DNA from: Myxococcales bacterium
GTDB lineage: Bacteria; Myxococcota_A; Polyangia; Polyangiales; Ga0077539
Direction: 5' to 3'
Length of the DNA stretch: 47,576 bases
NCBI GenBank assembly: GCA_013298625.1
Contig: JAAFIF010000079.1
Span: forward strand, 1 to 47,576
Shown here: positions 1 through 8,637 of the stretch, piece by piece
How positions within the stretch are numbered: position 1 is the stretch's first letter
Layout: each line of letters opens with the position of its first letter
Made by a program: the position numbers and the translations under genes
The notes under the pieces: model-generated
What the model was told of the DNA's origin: nothing
The model's input: only the letters and a program-made list of their open reading frames with translations
Database searches by the model: none

Positions 1-47
1 TCGCGCGCGCGTGAAGGCCATGAATCATGGCCTTCACGCGCGCGCGA
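1..47. repeat. Perfect 23-bp-arm inverted repeat at window edge
   Basis: Bases 1-23 are the exact reverse complement of bases 25-47 around a single central base. The inner arm fits the S4 coding sequence of the pseudouridine synthase; the outer arm does not continue that domain. A perfect fold-back exactly at the edge suggests a contig-end artefact rather than a biological hairpin. Confidence 0.85.
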
Positions 48-199
48 GACAGCTCGGGGACGCGATCCACGAGGAATTTGTCGAGCCGCGCGCCAGCGTG
101 ATGCGCCTCGACCGTGAGTGTTTGAAAGGGCGCAGTGGGGAGGCTGGGGCGGTCGCCCTGGTCGGCTTCGAGTTCAGTCACGGTAGGAATAGGGGTCAT
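1..199 (-). CDS. RluA-family pseudouridine synthase, N-terminal part only (runs off window)
   Basis: Sixty-six codons are visible from the ATG to the window edge. Residues about 37-60 (ARLDKFLVDRVPELSRARV) match the S4 RNA-binding domain that begins RluA/RluD-type 23S rRNA or tRNA pseudouridine synthases; the catalytic domain lies outside the window. The start overlaps the stop of the upstream gene as ATGA, so translation is probably coupled and the gene is last in the cytochrome c maturation operon. The final codons (IHGLHARA) do not continue as an S4 domain should (expected Gly-x-Val-x-Val-Asn-Gly). They lie inside a perfect palindrome at the very edge and may not be real sequence. The family call is fairly firm; the exact member is unknown. 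Confidence 0.75.
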   Translation of the reverse strand, partial: MTPIPTVTELEADQGDRPSLPTAPFQTLTVEAHHAGARLDKFLVDRVPELSRARVKAMIHGLHARA

Positions 200-1599
200 A
201 CTCGCGCAGACGGGGGTGCGTCGAGCCCGGCGAGGGCGCGATCGACCGCGGCGAGCTGAGAGGCGAGCTCGTGGCGCATGCGCTTGAAGGTCTCGGGACC
301 GACGTCACCGCGCGCGTGATCGCGGGCGACCGCGCGGATCTCGGCGACGATGCGATCGCGTTCGGCGCGCAGGTCGTCGTCTTTGCGGACGCGCTGTTGG
401 TCTGCGCGCTTGGAGGACGAGGCCCCCGAGCGAGCGCGACGAATGCCCGACGCGATGGCGGCGAGCGCGATGAGCGAGGCGGCGGCGGCGCTGATGTCGC
501 GCTCGGGCCCGTGCGTCGACGGGATGTTTCGCAGGCGAATGCGCAGGCCGTCGATGTTGGCGTCCGCGCGTCCCTGCCGCTGGCGGCCGGTGATCAAGAT
601 GCGCTGACCGTTGTTGCTGCGCTCTTCGGCCTGGGGCATTCCCTCGACTTCGAGGGACATGCCGGTGGGGGCCTGGGCGACGACCGTGGCGGCGAGCACG
701 GGCAGATCCGGAAACCGCAGCTCGATCGGCACGTCGCTGCCGGAGAACTTCACGCGGTACTGCCACACGAGCTGGACGGGGCTGCGCGGATCGGTGGGCG
801 AAACGCTGCCCGAGACCCGCACGCGGCCGTCGCGCTCCTCTGCGCGCAGGTCGGCCATGCCCATGCTCTGTTCGTCGACGCGAAACGCCGTCGCGCCTGG
901 GGGCAGCGAGAACTCGAGCGGCGCGTCGGGGACGAACGTGTAGGGCGTAGGGTCTCCGTCGAGGCCGAGCTGCGAGATGTTGACCACGTTGAAGCGCTGC
1001 ACGAGCACCAGGCGATCGTCTTGAAAGCCGATCTCGGCGCGCGCTTCGGTCACGAGGATCGAGTTGCGTTGGTTGCGCACGTCGAGGCGGACGAGCTGCA
1101 CTTCGAAGCCGGCGCTCGGCGGGAGCTGAAACGGATCGGCCGCGAATTTCGCCCCGCGAAACTCGGTGCTCACGCGGTACGCGATGCGCGATCCGCGGGC
1201 GAGGCCCTCGAAGCGCGCGAGGCCGTCGGGCCCGGTGCGGCGCTCGACGGGGGCGCCGCGCTCTCCCTCTTGCATCGAGCCGACGCGGACGAGGCAGTCG
1301 GGGACGACCTGGCCCTGGCCGTCGAGCACGCGAACGACGATGGTGCCCGGAGGGAGCGCGTTGCTCTCTTGCGAGAAGGCCTGCGGGAGCTGCGCGCGAC
1401 GGAGGCGCTGCATGCGGGGGTCTTCTTCGGGGTTTTGCGCCGGCGCGGCGCCCGCTTCGGAGCCGGGCGCCGCGGCGTCACCGCTGGCGGCGACCATCGG
1501 CGCGGACGCGTCCGACGAGAGGCTGGCGTCTTGTGCGTAGGCCGCGCTCGAAGCGAGGACGACCGAGAGCGAGGCGAGGACGAACGAACGATGCTTCAC
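196..1599 (-). CDS. Secreted carboxypeptidase-regulatory-like domain protein with C-terminal TM and coiled tail
   Basis: 467 residues from a GTG that overlaps the stop of the preceding gene (GTGA). Residues 1-22 form a signal peptide with likely cleavage after AYA. An Ala/Asp/Ser-rich stretch follows, then about residues 78-170 resemble a carboxypeptidase-D regulatory (Ig-like) fold: a TIVVRVLDGQGQVV start and the TGPDGLARFEGL turn typical of this fold. The middle looks all-beta. Residues about 369-386 are a single TM helix, followed by a charged tail of about 80 residues predicted to be helical (RDRIVAEIRAVARDHARGD). Most of the protein should therefore sit in the periplasm, anchored at its C-terminus. 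Operon position behind ccmF/ccmH suggests a role in cytochrome c maturation or envelope assembly, but no catalytic motif is visible and the function is unknown. Confidence 0.75.
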   Translation of the reverse strand: MKHRSFVLASLSVVLASSAAYAQDASLSSDASAPMVAASGDAAAPGSEAGAAPAQNPEEDPRMQRLRRAQLPQAFSQESNALPPGTIVVRVLDGQGQVVPDCLVRVGSMQEGERGAPVERRTGPDGLARFEGLARGSRIAYRVSTEFRGAKFAADPFQLPPSAGFEVQLVRLDVRNQRNSILVTEARAEIGFQDDRLVLVQRFNVVNISQLGLDGDPTPYTFVPDAPLEFSLPPGATAFRVDEQSMGMADLRAEERDGRVRVSGSVSPTDPRSPVQLVWQYRVKFSGSDVPIELRFPDLPVLAATVVAQAPTGMSLEVEGMPQAEERSNNGQRILITGRQRQGRADANIDGLRIRLRNIPSTHGPERDISAAAASLIALAAIASGIRRARSGASSSKRADQQRVRKDDDLRAERDRIVAEIRAVARDHARGDVGPETFKRMRHELASQLAAVDRALAGLDAPPSARV

Positions 1600-2261
1600 G
1601 ACGCAGCGCTCTCGATCTTGGCTCCGCAGCCCTTGCAGAAGCGCGCGTCGCGATCGTTGTGGGTCTTGCACGAAGGGCACTCGACGTGGGCTTCGACCGG
1701 CTTGTCGGCGGGCTTTGCGTCCGCTGTCTCTGCTGCGGGCGACGAAGACTCTGTCGCTTGTTTCGCAGACGAATCGTCGCTGGACTCGGACGGCGTCGCG
1801 GCGGTGGTGACCTCGGCGACGAGCTTGTCGAACTCGGACTCGGCGCGGGCGAGGTGCTCGCCGAGCAGGTCGTCGAGCTCTTGCATGACCGCGCGAGCTT
1901 CGGCGCGGTAGCGGATCTCGAGCTCTTTGGCGTCTTCGTCCGAGAGCTTTCCGAGCTCTTGCTCTTGCTTGACGTCGCGCAGGGCGCGCAGGGCTGCGCG
2001 CTTGCGGTCTTCGAGCTCGGCCTGGGCGAGCGCGCGGTGGTCGAGGTCGTTGTCGTCGCCGAGCGACTCGGGGTCGAGCGCCGAGCGAAGGGACTCCCAG
2101 AAGAGCAAGATCGAGCCCGAGAGGGCGCAGAACGAGAGCCACAAGAGAACAGCGGGCCAGCCGAAGCGCACGCGCACGACGGTCGCGCCGAGCGCGACGA
2201 CGATGGCGGCGATCGAGGGGAGGTTCTTCGCGATGAGCTCGTCGCGGGGGGTGTCAGTCAT
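1596..2261 (-). CDS. Two-TM zinc-ribbon protein in cytochrome c maturation operon
   Basis: 221 residues. Two TM segments near the start (about 14-30 and 36-54) are followed by a long charged alpha-helical/coiled-coil stretch (about 70-150), a low-complexity Ser/Ala/Asp region, and a C-terminal zinc ribbon with CxxC pairs at 195/198 and 209/212 (CPSC, CKGC). The ATG lies inside the end of the ccmF-ccmH fusion (8-base overlap), and its stop overlaps the next start. The layout (two TMs, then a long soluble helix) recalls CcmI, which links CcmF and CcmH to apocytochrome, but there is no TPR signature and the zinc ribbon is not part of classical CcmI. That link is inference from position and topology. 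An in-frame upstream ATG would add 38 low-complexity residues and is less likely. Confidence 0.75.
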   Translation of the reverse strand: MTDTPRDELIAKNLPSIAAIVVALGATVVRVRFGWPAVLLWLSFCALSGSILLFWESLRSALDPESLGDDNDLDHRALAQAELEDRKRAALRALRDVKQEQELGKLSDEDAKELEIRYRAEARAVMQELDDLLGEHLARAESEFDKLVAEVTTAATPSESSDDSSAKQATESSSPAAETADAKPADKPVEAHVECPSCKTHNDRDARFCKGCGAKIESAAS

Positions 2262-4950
2262 CGAGGTCACGGAGTTCCTCGTCGACGCGGCGGTCGTATT
2301 CGGCGTTGCGGGTGGTGGTCGCTTGGGCTTCTGCCGCGGAGACCGGGGCGGGCGTCGGGTTTGCGGCGAGGCCACGGTCTCGCCATTTGCGGACGAGCTT
2401 TACGCCGAAGCCAGCGCCCGCGAGGATCGCGACGAAGGGGCCCGCGTAGATCCAGCGATTGCGGCCTTCGTCGGGCGGGACGCTCAGCGCGGCCGCTCCG
2501 TATCGGCGCACGTACGCGGCGATGATCTCGTCCACGCTGCGTCCTTGCTCGAGCTGATCGTGCATGTCGTGCCGCGTTTGACCTGCGAAATCGCAGGTGC
2601 ACGTCGCGAGAGGCAGCCTCGCGCAGTCGCCGCACATGCACAGCAGCTTGTCGTACAAGCGACGGTCCCTGGGGCTCATCTGCTCGGTGGCTCCGGCGAC
2701 GGGCGGCGGGCTCGAGGTCGTGTGCCCTTGCGCGTGCGCCGTGGATGGAGAGAGCACCGCGGCGGCGCTGGCCAGCGAGAGGATCGCGATCACAGCGCCG
2801 GTGGTCGAGCGCGCAGCGGCGGCGCCCGCGGGCTGCGCGTCGTCGGCGGGCTCTTCGGCGCGCCTGGGTCGCGAGCGCTCGCGCACCGCCGAGAGCACGG
2901 GGTTGGCTTCGGGCCAGAGGCCGATGGCGGTTCCGAGGATGAGGACCAGCGCGCCGATCCAGATCCAGATGACGAGCGGTGTGACGAAGGCCTTCAAGTG
3001 CGCGACGCGGGTGGTCGGGCTGACCGAGGCCATCACGGTGTAGAGGTCTTCGCGCGGGGTCGAGACGATCGAGACCTCGCTCGTGGGCATGTCGGGGTGC
3101 GTGTTGAAGACGAACTTGGCGGGCGCGACGCGGCGCCACTCTTGTCCGTTCACGAGGACGGCGACGCGCGTGTAGACCTCGCGGCGCGAGGGCTCGCGGC
3201 GGTTCTCGACGCCGTCGTAGCGAAGGGTGTAGCGACCGATGGTGAAGCTCTCGCCGGGCGCGACGGTGGCCTCGGCTTCGGCGCGGTAGAAGCCGCCGAG
3301 AAAGCCGAAGAACATGAGCACGATGCCGATGTGCACGGTGTATCCGCCGTAGCGACGGCGGTTCTTCGCGATGATCTGCAAGAGGGCGGTGAAGGTCGAC
3401 TCGTCCTTGGTCTTGCTGCGGGCGCGCGTGCCCTGAACGAACTCTTGGACGAGCGCGACGAGGTTGAAGAAGATCACGCCCATCGCGACGGGGGGCAGGT
3501 GGCCGTTGAGCCACGCGATCGTGCGGCCGACGGCGCTGGGATAGATCGGCTCGACGGCGACGACCGCGGGCAGACCGACGGACGCGCCGACGAACACGTG
3601 GAGCAAGAAGCCCACGGCGAAGGCGATGCTCGGTGCGACGAAGGCGTCGCGGATCTGCTTGGGCGAGCCTTTGCGCCAGGGCGTGAGGGTGCCGATGCCC
3701 ATGAGGGCGAGCAGGACGATGCCCGGGATGAAGAGCCAGAAGTTGTAGAACGCCGCGCCGACGGTGAGGCGCTCGCGCGAGATCCACTCGGAGATCTTGG
3801 GCCACGTGGTGGCGACGACGATGAAGGTGCAGATCCCGAGCAGGAGCCAGTTGTTGGCGACGAAGGCGGCCTCGCGCGAGACGAGCGAGTCGAGCGAGGT
3901 GGGCCGACGCAGGGCGCGCCATCGGTAGGCGATCAGGCCGACGGAGATCGCCGCGATGAAGGCCATGAAGTACAGGAAGTACACGCCGACTTCGGATTGC
4001 GCGAACGAGTGGATGCTGGCGATGAGGCCCGAGCGCGTGAGAAACGTGCCGAAGATCGTGAGCAAGAACGTCGTGATGATGAGCGAGACGTTCCACACTT
4101 TGAGCGTGCCGCGGCGCTCTTGGATCATGATCGAGTGCAGAAACGCCGTCGCCGTAAACCACGGAATACACGCGGCATTTTCGACAGGATCCCACGCCCA
4201 GTACCCGCCCCAGCCGAGCTCTTCGTAGGCCCAGAGCATCCCGAGGACGTTGCCGATCGAGAGAAAGAGCCAGGCGAACAGGGCCCATTTGCGCACGGCG
4301 TAGAGCCACGCTTCATCGAGGCGACCCGAGGCGAGCGCGGCGATGGCGAAGGCGAAGGGGACCGAGCAGCCGACGAAGCCGACGTAGAGCGATGGCGGGT
4401 GAATCGCCATGTAGAAGTTACGGAGCGAGGGGTTGAGCCCCTCTCCGTCGGGCGGCGCTCCGGCGACGTTGACGGCGAAGGGGTTGGCCGCAAACGCCAT
4501 CAAGATCCCGAAGAACATCACGATGACCATGAGCGTCGCGATGACGTACGGGGCGAGCTCGCGGTACCGCGTTCGCAGCCACAGGACGCAGGCGCCTGTG
4601 TAGAGCGAGAGCAAGAACGTCCACCAGAGCAGCGAGCCGTCTTGTCCCCCCCACAAGGCCGTGAGGAGGTAGATGCCCTCCATCGATCGGTCGCTGTAGC
4701 GCATCACGTATCGGATGCGAAAATCGTGGGAAACGAAGGCGTACGCGAGCAGGAGCACGTCGAAGACGACGAGCGCGACCGTGCCGAGCGCGGCCATGCG
4801 CGCGGCGCGCAGGTAGCGGTCGGAGGCGCGCGTCGGCTCGGTTGCGGCGAGCACGCTCAAGGCGAACGTGACCGCGGCGCTCAGCAAGAACGCGTAGATC
4901 GTCCACGTGCCCAGCGCTGGAATCCCAGCGTTGATGGCTTGGCTGTTCAT
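2254..4950 (-). CDS. ccmF: CcmF-CcmH fusion, cytochrome c-type heme lyase
   Basis: 898 residues. Residues 1-680 are CcmF, a multi-TM haem lyase subunit: the tryptophan-rich haem-handling motif WGGYWAWDPVENA is at 247-259, and conserved histidines sit in MAIHPPSLY (His184) and SGLIASIHSF (His314). A hydrophobic segment ending AHA-Q (about 716-741) looks like a former signal peptide. After it, about 765-850 is a CcmH/CycL-like thiol domain with cysteines at 771, 773, 776, 784 and 786 (LLCMCGDC then CTC), followed by a final TM helix. CcmF joins haem from holo-CcmE to apocytochrome c, and CcmH keeps the apocytochrome thiols reduced; both act on the periplasmic side of the inner membrane. The Cys-rich form differs from the textbook LRCxxC motif. 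The gene leads an overlapping operon. Other ccm genes are not in the window. Confidence 0.93.
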   Translation of the reverse strand: MNSQAINAGIPALGTWTIYAFLLSAAVTFALSVLAATEPTRASDRYLRAARMAALGTVALVVFDVLLLAYAFVSHDFRIRYVMRYSDRSMEGIYLLTALWGGQDGSLLWWTFLLSLYTGACVLWLRTRYRELAPYVIATLMVIVMFFGILMAFAANPFAVNVAGAPPDGEGLNPSLRNFYMAIHPPSLYVGFVGCSVPFAFAIAALASGRLDEAWLYAVRKWALFAWLFLSIGNVLGMLWAYEELGWGGYWAWDPVENAACIPWFTATAFLHSIMIQERRGTLKVWNVSLIITTFLLTIFGTFLTRSGLIASIHSFAQSEVGVYFLYFMAFIAAISVGLIAYRWRALRRPTSLDSLVSREAAFVANNWLLLGICTFIVVATTWPKISEWISRERLTVGAAFYNFWLFIPGIVLLALMGIGTLTPWRKGSPKQIRDAFVAPSIAFAVGFLLHVFVGASVGLPAVVAVEPIYPSAVGRTIAWLNGHLPPVAMGVIFFNLVALVQEFVQGTRARSKTKDESTFTALLQIIAKNRRRYGGYTVHIGIVLMFFGFLGGFYRAEAEATVAPGESFTIGRYTLRYDGVENRREPSRREVYTRVAVLVNGQEWRRVAPAKFVFNTHPDMPTSEVSIVSTPREDLYTVMASVSPTTRVAHLKAFVTPLVIWIWIGALVLILGTAIGLWPEANPVLSAVRERSRPRRAEEPADDAQPAGAAAARSTTGAVIAILSLASAAAVLSPSTAHAQGHTTSSPPPVAGATEQMSPRDRRLYDKLLCMCGDCARLPLATCTCDFAGQTRHDMHDQLEQGRSVDEIIAAYVRRYGAAALSVPPDEGRNRWIYAGPFVAILAGAGFGVKLVRKWRDRGLAANPTPAPVSAAEAQATTTRNAEYDRRVDEELRDLDD

Positions 4951-5127
4951 GGGTATTGGGGACGCGGACCATAGCGCGATTCACCGCGGAGTCATCGCGC
5001 CACCGCAGCTTGGACGCTGCGAGCGGAGCGTCGAGCGCGTCCCCCGACGCGCGCTGCGATGAAACCCGCCCCCTATCCTTCGAGAAAAGCGCTCAGTTCT
5101 TTGCCCAACGAGCGGAGCTGCGACGGG

Positions 5128-6279
5128 TCAGACGATGGGGCCGGCGCCGTTCTCGACGACCTTCTTCTTCTCGTACCAGGGGCGCGTGGCGCTCACGGTG
5201 ATGCCGTACATCATCGCGAGAAAGGCCGCGGCGAGGCCCGACAAGATCGTGGCGAGGGTCGAGACGCCGGGCTGGGTGCCGACCTGCGCGAGGCGGGAGG
5301 AGGCGCTGGCGACGACGAAGGGGACGCGCGAACCGACCGCGGTTTGCTCGGAGAAGTACGCGTTGACCGAGGTCTGGTCGGTGACCGTGACCATGTGTCC
5401 CGAGACGTTCTCGTAGCGAGCAGAGAGGTGGTAGGTCGTGTATCCGCCGTTCTTTGTACGGTGATACTGCGTCGAGTGGTCGGTGACCGTGGCCATCACG
5501 GTCGTGCCGGTGGCGGCGAGCATGTAGAACTGGCCGAAGCCGAAGCCGTGGACGAGCAAGAAGGCGAGGCCCATCACCAGGGCCCAGTTGCCGTGAAAGC
5601 CTTCGCGGCGGACGTGGCGCTCCGTCGGAACCTCGGTCGAGACGAGCATCGAGCGGCGGTTGGGCGCGCGGAGGATGAGCGATTTGTTCTTCGCTCCGCG
5701 GTAGCCGCCCTCGAGCTGCGCGCGGGGATCGTAGCCTTCGACGAGGGTTCCGATCACGAAGACCTGGTCGCCGCGGTGGACTTCGGCCGTGCGCACGCGC
5801 TGGTTGAACTCGGTGCGACGGGTCCCGTCGAGGGCGTCGACGACGAACACGCGCTGGTCGGGCTCGACGCGAACGGCGCGGCCGTCTTCGAGGCGAAGAT
5901 AGAACGGTCGCGCGTCCACCCGGCGCGCGGTCTCGGTCCACGTGTGGCCGACGCCGTTCTTGGTGTTGTAGTTCTGCCCGTTCTGCAAGAGCTCGATCGC
6001 GATGGCGCGACCGTCGGGCTCATCGGTCTCGATCACGCCCTTGAGGACGCACTCGCCCGCGGCGAGCGGACCGATCTTGCCCTCGACCGCGCGGCGCAGG
6101 GACGCAGCGCGACGGCGCGCGCGCCACTCGCCGAAGACAGCGATGGCGAACAGGCCGCCCAGCATCGCGAAGCCCGCGATGGCAACGGCGAGCCAGCTCC
6201 CTTCGTACGAGAGTCGACCGGAGGGAGCGAGCTGCCCGAGCATCGAGAGCAGCGCAGAGGAGAGTGCGGCGTTGGGCAT
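5128..6279 (-). CDS. Membrane protein with GIDE-like and DUF3592-like domains
   Basis: 383 residues. TM helices lie at about 28-50, 235-257 and 339-362. The soluble part between the first two (about 70-225) contains RPFYLRLEDGRAVRVEPD, which resembles the GIDE domain of mitochondrial/bacterial membrane proteins. The part between the second and third (MATVTDHSTQYHRTKNGGYT onward, ending in VGSRVPFVV) has the look of DUF3592, in which a beta-rich domain sits between TM helices. No catalytic residues stand out, and neither domain has a settled biochemical role in bacteria. It reads in the same direction as the ccm operon, but a 177-base gap separates them, so a separate promoter is likely. Domain naming is from pattern memory and moderately secure. 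Confidence 0.7.
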   Translation of the reverse strand: MPNAALSSALLSMLGQLAPSGRLSYEGSWLAVAIAGFAMLGGLFAIAVFGEWRARRRAASLRRAVEGKIGPLAAGECVLKGVIETDEPDGRAIAIELLQNGQNYNTKNGVGHTWTETARRVDARPFYLRLEDGRAVRVEPDQRVFVVDALDGTRRTEFNQRVRTAEVHRGDQVFVIGTLVEGYDPRAQLEGGYRGAKNKSLILRAPNRRSMLVSTEVPTERHVRREGFHGNWALVMGLAFLLVHGFGFGQFYMLAATGTTVMATVTDHSTQYHRTKNGGYTTYHLSARYENVSGHMVTVTDQTSVNAYFSEQTAVGSRVPFVVASASSRLAQVGTQPGVSTLATILSGLAAAFLAMMYGITVSATRPWYEKKKVVENGAGPIV

Positions 6280-6325
6280 GGCGGCGATTATGACACGCGA
6301 TGTGCGTGCTCATTGGTCAACGCCT

Positions 6326-6378
6326 GAAGGAGTTGGTTCCTTCCGAAGTTCTCTGCTCGCGCGCCCCGTACGCGCGAG
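6326..6378 (-). terminator. Two hairpins downstream of pyrH
   Basis: Seven bases after the pyrH stop is a perfect 8-bp GC hairpin (CTCGCGCG, 7-base loop, CGCGCGAG, 6356-6378). Beyond it is a 6-bp hairpin (GAAGGA/TCCTTC, 6326-6343). There is no U-tract on the minus strand, so this is a terminator-like structure rather than a textbook intrinsic terminator. Confidence 0.45.
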
Positions 6379-6384
6379 GGAGGT

Positions 6385-7122
6385 TCATCCCCGTTCGTCG
6401 ATGACCGTGCCGACGTCTTCGCCGAACAGCGCGCGGCGGATGGCGCCGGGCTCGGCGAGCGCGAACACGCGGATCGGGAGCTTGTTGTCGCGGCAGAGAG
6501 AAATCGCAGTCGAATCCATGACTCCGATGCGATCGCGCAAGAACTGATCGTACGAGAGCGCCTTGAACATCGTCGCGTCGTGGTGCTTCTTCGGGTCCTT
6601 GTCGTACACGCCGGGGACCTTGGTGGCCTTGAAGAGCGCGGACGCTCCGATCTCCATGGCGCGCAGCGCGGCGGCGGTGTCCGTCGAGAAGTACGGGTTG
6701 CCCGTGCCCGCGGCGAACAGGACGATGCGGCCCTTCTCGAGGTGACGCACGGCGCGACGGCGGATGTACTGCTCGGCGACGCGGTTCATCTCGATGGCGG
6801 TCTGCACGCGCGTGGGGACGCCGCGCTTCTCGATGGCGTCCTGCAGCGCGAGGGCGTTCATCACCGTCGCGAGCATGCCCATCTGGTCCGCGGTGGTGCG
6901 GTCCATGCCGCCCGCGGCGCCCTTGAGACCGCGAAAGATGTTGCCGCCACCGCACACGAGCGCGAGCTGAACGCCGAGCTCGTGGACCTTCTTGAGCTCA
7001 TCGGCGACCACGCCGATCGCTTGCGAGTCGAGGCCCGAGGCGCCTTCGTGCGCGCAGAGCGCCTCGCCAGAGATTTTCAACAGGACGCGCGAATACTTGA
7101 GCGACGGATGAGGCGAATGCAT
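6385..7122 (-). CDS. pyrH: UMP kinase
   Basis: 245 residues from the ATG; an in-frame GTG 27 bases upstream would give 254. Converts UMP to UDP with ATP in pyrimidine nucleotide synthesis and acts as a cytosolic hexamer. Motifs of the bacterial amino-acid-kinase-type UMP kinase are all present: LLKISGEAL at the phosphate-binding start, GGGNIFRG, the ADQMGMLATVMNALAL helix, GTGNPYFSTD, and ATKVPGVYDKDP near the nucleotide site. Length fits the family (about 240). In many bacteria pyrH is followed by frr; here it is followed by hairpins and an unrelated membrane gene, so that linkage is broken. No clear Shine-Dalgarno precedes either start. Confidence 0.96.
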   Translation of the reverse strand: MHSPHPSLKYSRVLLKISGEALCAHEGASGLDSQAIGVVADELKKVHELGVQLALVCGGGNIFRGLKGAAGGMDRTTADQMGMLATVMNALALQDAIEKRGVPTRVQTAIEMNRVAEQYIRRRAVRHLEKGRIVLFAAGTGNPYFSTDTAAALRAMEIGASALFKATKVPGVYDKDPKKHHDATMFKALSYDQFLRDRIGVMDSTAISLCRDNKLPIRVFALAEPGAIRRALFGEDVGTVIDERG

Positions 7123-7185
7123 GAGTGGCTGCGGTTCTCGCACACGCACGACGAACGCTCAATGCGGACCCGCAGGCGCGCAGCT

Positions 7186-8622
7186 TCAGCGCTGGCTCAC
7201 CGCGCAGTGCTGCAAGAGTCCGAGCGCACACGCGGCGCGGGCGACGGGCTCGCGCTCGCGATGGTTCTGCGCGGCGTAGAGGGCGACGAGGCAGCACTGC
7301 GCGTCGCGGAGAGCGCACCCTCGGGCGGCCCACGGGTAGGCGAGCGCGAGGCGGGCCGGGGTCGGCGACGCCCCATCGGACCGACGCTCGACCAGCGCGC
7401 TGGCGAGCGATCGACACGCGGCGACCTCGCCCTGGTCGCACGCGCGTCGCCACGCGTCGAGCGACTCGTTGCGCGGGGCGTAGAGGCTGAGCCAGTCTCC
7501 GAGGCGGGCGCAGGCGAAGACGTCTCGTCGCGCGCAGGACGCGCGGAGCCAGGGTTCGATGCGCGGGTCGTCCCGTCGCTCTCGCAAGAGGACGGCGGCG
7601 AAGGTCGAACACGCGACGGGGTCGTCCGCGTCGCAGGCGACGGCGAGCCAACTGTGTACGGGCGCGATGAGGGAGAACTCGTGCTCAACGAGCGCCGCGC
7701 GAACGAAGCGAGAGCACACGGCGGGGTCGCGCTCGAACAGGCACGCGCGCTCGGAGAGCAGCGAGCGCGTGACGTCGTTGAAGCGATCGGGCTCTGCGTC
7801 GAGCCAGTCGGCGCACCCCGCGGCGGGGACGAGCGCGAAGCACGCGCGTTGAAAGAGCGCGTGCGCGCGGTCGAGCTGGTGTCCGTCGCGCGCGCGGCGG
7901 GCGGCAGCGGCGCAAGCCCGAGCCGAGCCGAGCTGACATGCGCGCTCCGTGAGGGCGTCAGCAGCGCGCTGGTCGGGCGCGGAGAGGGCGGCGGCGAGGC
8001 ATGCGCGGGGCTCGGATCGAGTGCATTCTGCCTGCGAAATCGCCGTCGATTCATCGACACGTCCGTGATCGACCAGCCACAGGGCGAGCGCGGCGCACGC
8101 GGGGTGGTGCGCGGCCGAGCACGAAGCGCGCAAGAGCGGCTCGACGCGATCGCGCTCGATGGGGCCGCCGAGGCCGAGCGAGCGCGCGTCGGCGAGGGAC
8201 ACGCATGCGTCGTGCTGGCCCGAGGAGCACTCTCGTTGCGCGAGCGCGCGGCCGTGCACGGCGCTCTCGGGCAGCGTGGCCCACACGTCGAGGCCTGCGA
8301 GCGCGGCGCACGCGCGGGGGACGCTGGAAGCGCAGAGCGGCTCGAGGATCGAGCGGGCGCGGCGGTTGTCGCCGACCGCTCCGCGGCCGTGGATGAATCG
8401 GTCCGCGAGCGAGAGGCAAGCGTCGTTGTCACCGCCGGAGCAGGCGACGGTTTCGCGAGAGAATCGCTGGGATTCTTCGGGGTCGAACGGCGCTTCAGGC
8501 GCGCGAACAACAGGCGAAGGAGGCTCTGGGGGCGGGGGGATGTGCAGCGTGGCGAGCGAGGAGGCGGCGCAGCGCACGAGCGAGAGAGAGAGCAGCGGCA
8601 ACGAGCGGATACACCAGCGCAC
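7186..8622 (-). CDS. Exported Cys-rich Sel1-like repeat protein
   Basis: 478 residues from a GTG. A short basic-hydrophobic start (RSLPLLSLSLVRC) resembles an export or lipoprotein signal, though Arg before the Cys is not a good lipobox. The rest is a chain of roughly 35-residue helical units built around Cys and Ala (for example DNDACLSLADRFIHG, RACAALAGL, HDACVSLADARSLG, DPVACSTFAAVLL). This is the pattern of Sel1-like repeats with paired cysteines, as in Helicobacter cysteine-rich proteins. Such solenoids bind proteins or peptides and are disulphide-stabilised outside the cytoplasm. Partner and function are unknown. The gene sits 15 bases after ribonuclease Z on the same strand and may be cotranscribed with it. 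Confidence 0.75.
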   Translation of the reverse strand: MRWCIRSLPLLSLSLVRCAASSLATLHIPPPPEPPSPVVRAPEAPFDPEESQRFSRETVACSGGDNDACLSLADRFIHGRGAVGDNRRARSILEPLCASSVPRACAALAGLDVWATLPESAVHGRALAQRECSSGQHDACVSLADARSLGLGGPIERDRVEPLLRASCSAAHHPACAALALWLVDHGRVDESTAISQAECTRSEPRACLAAALSAPDQRAADALTERACQLGSARACAAAARRARDGHQLDRAHALFQRACFALVPAAGCADWLDAEPDRFNDVTRSLLSERACLFERDPAVCSRFVRAALVEHEFSLIAPVHSWLAVACDADDPVACSTFAAVLLRERRDDPRIEPWLRASCARRDVFACARLGDWLSLYAPRNESLDAWRRACDQGEVAACRSLASALVERRSDGASPTPARLALAYPWAARGCALRDAQCCLVALYAAQNHREREPVARAACALGLLQHCAVSQR

Positions 8623-8637
8623 GCGCGGGAGACGCTG

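Noticed and set aside
1927..4974. 1015-residue open frame on the plus strand opposite ccmF
   Set aside because: Composition (Arg/Asp/Glu/Gly-rich, no domains) is that of an antisense shadow in high-GC DNA; the minus strand codes for a clear CcmF-CcmH.
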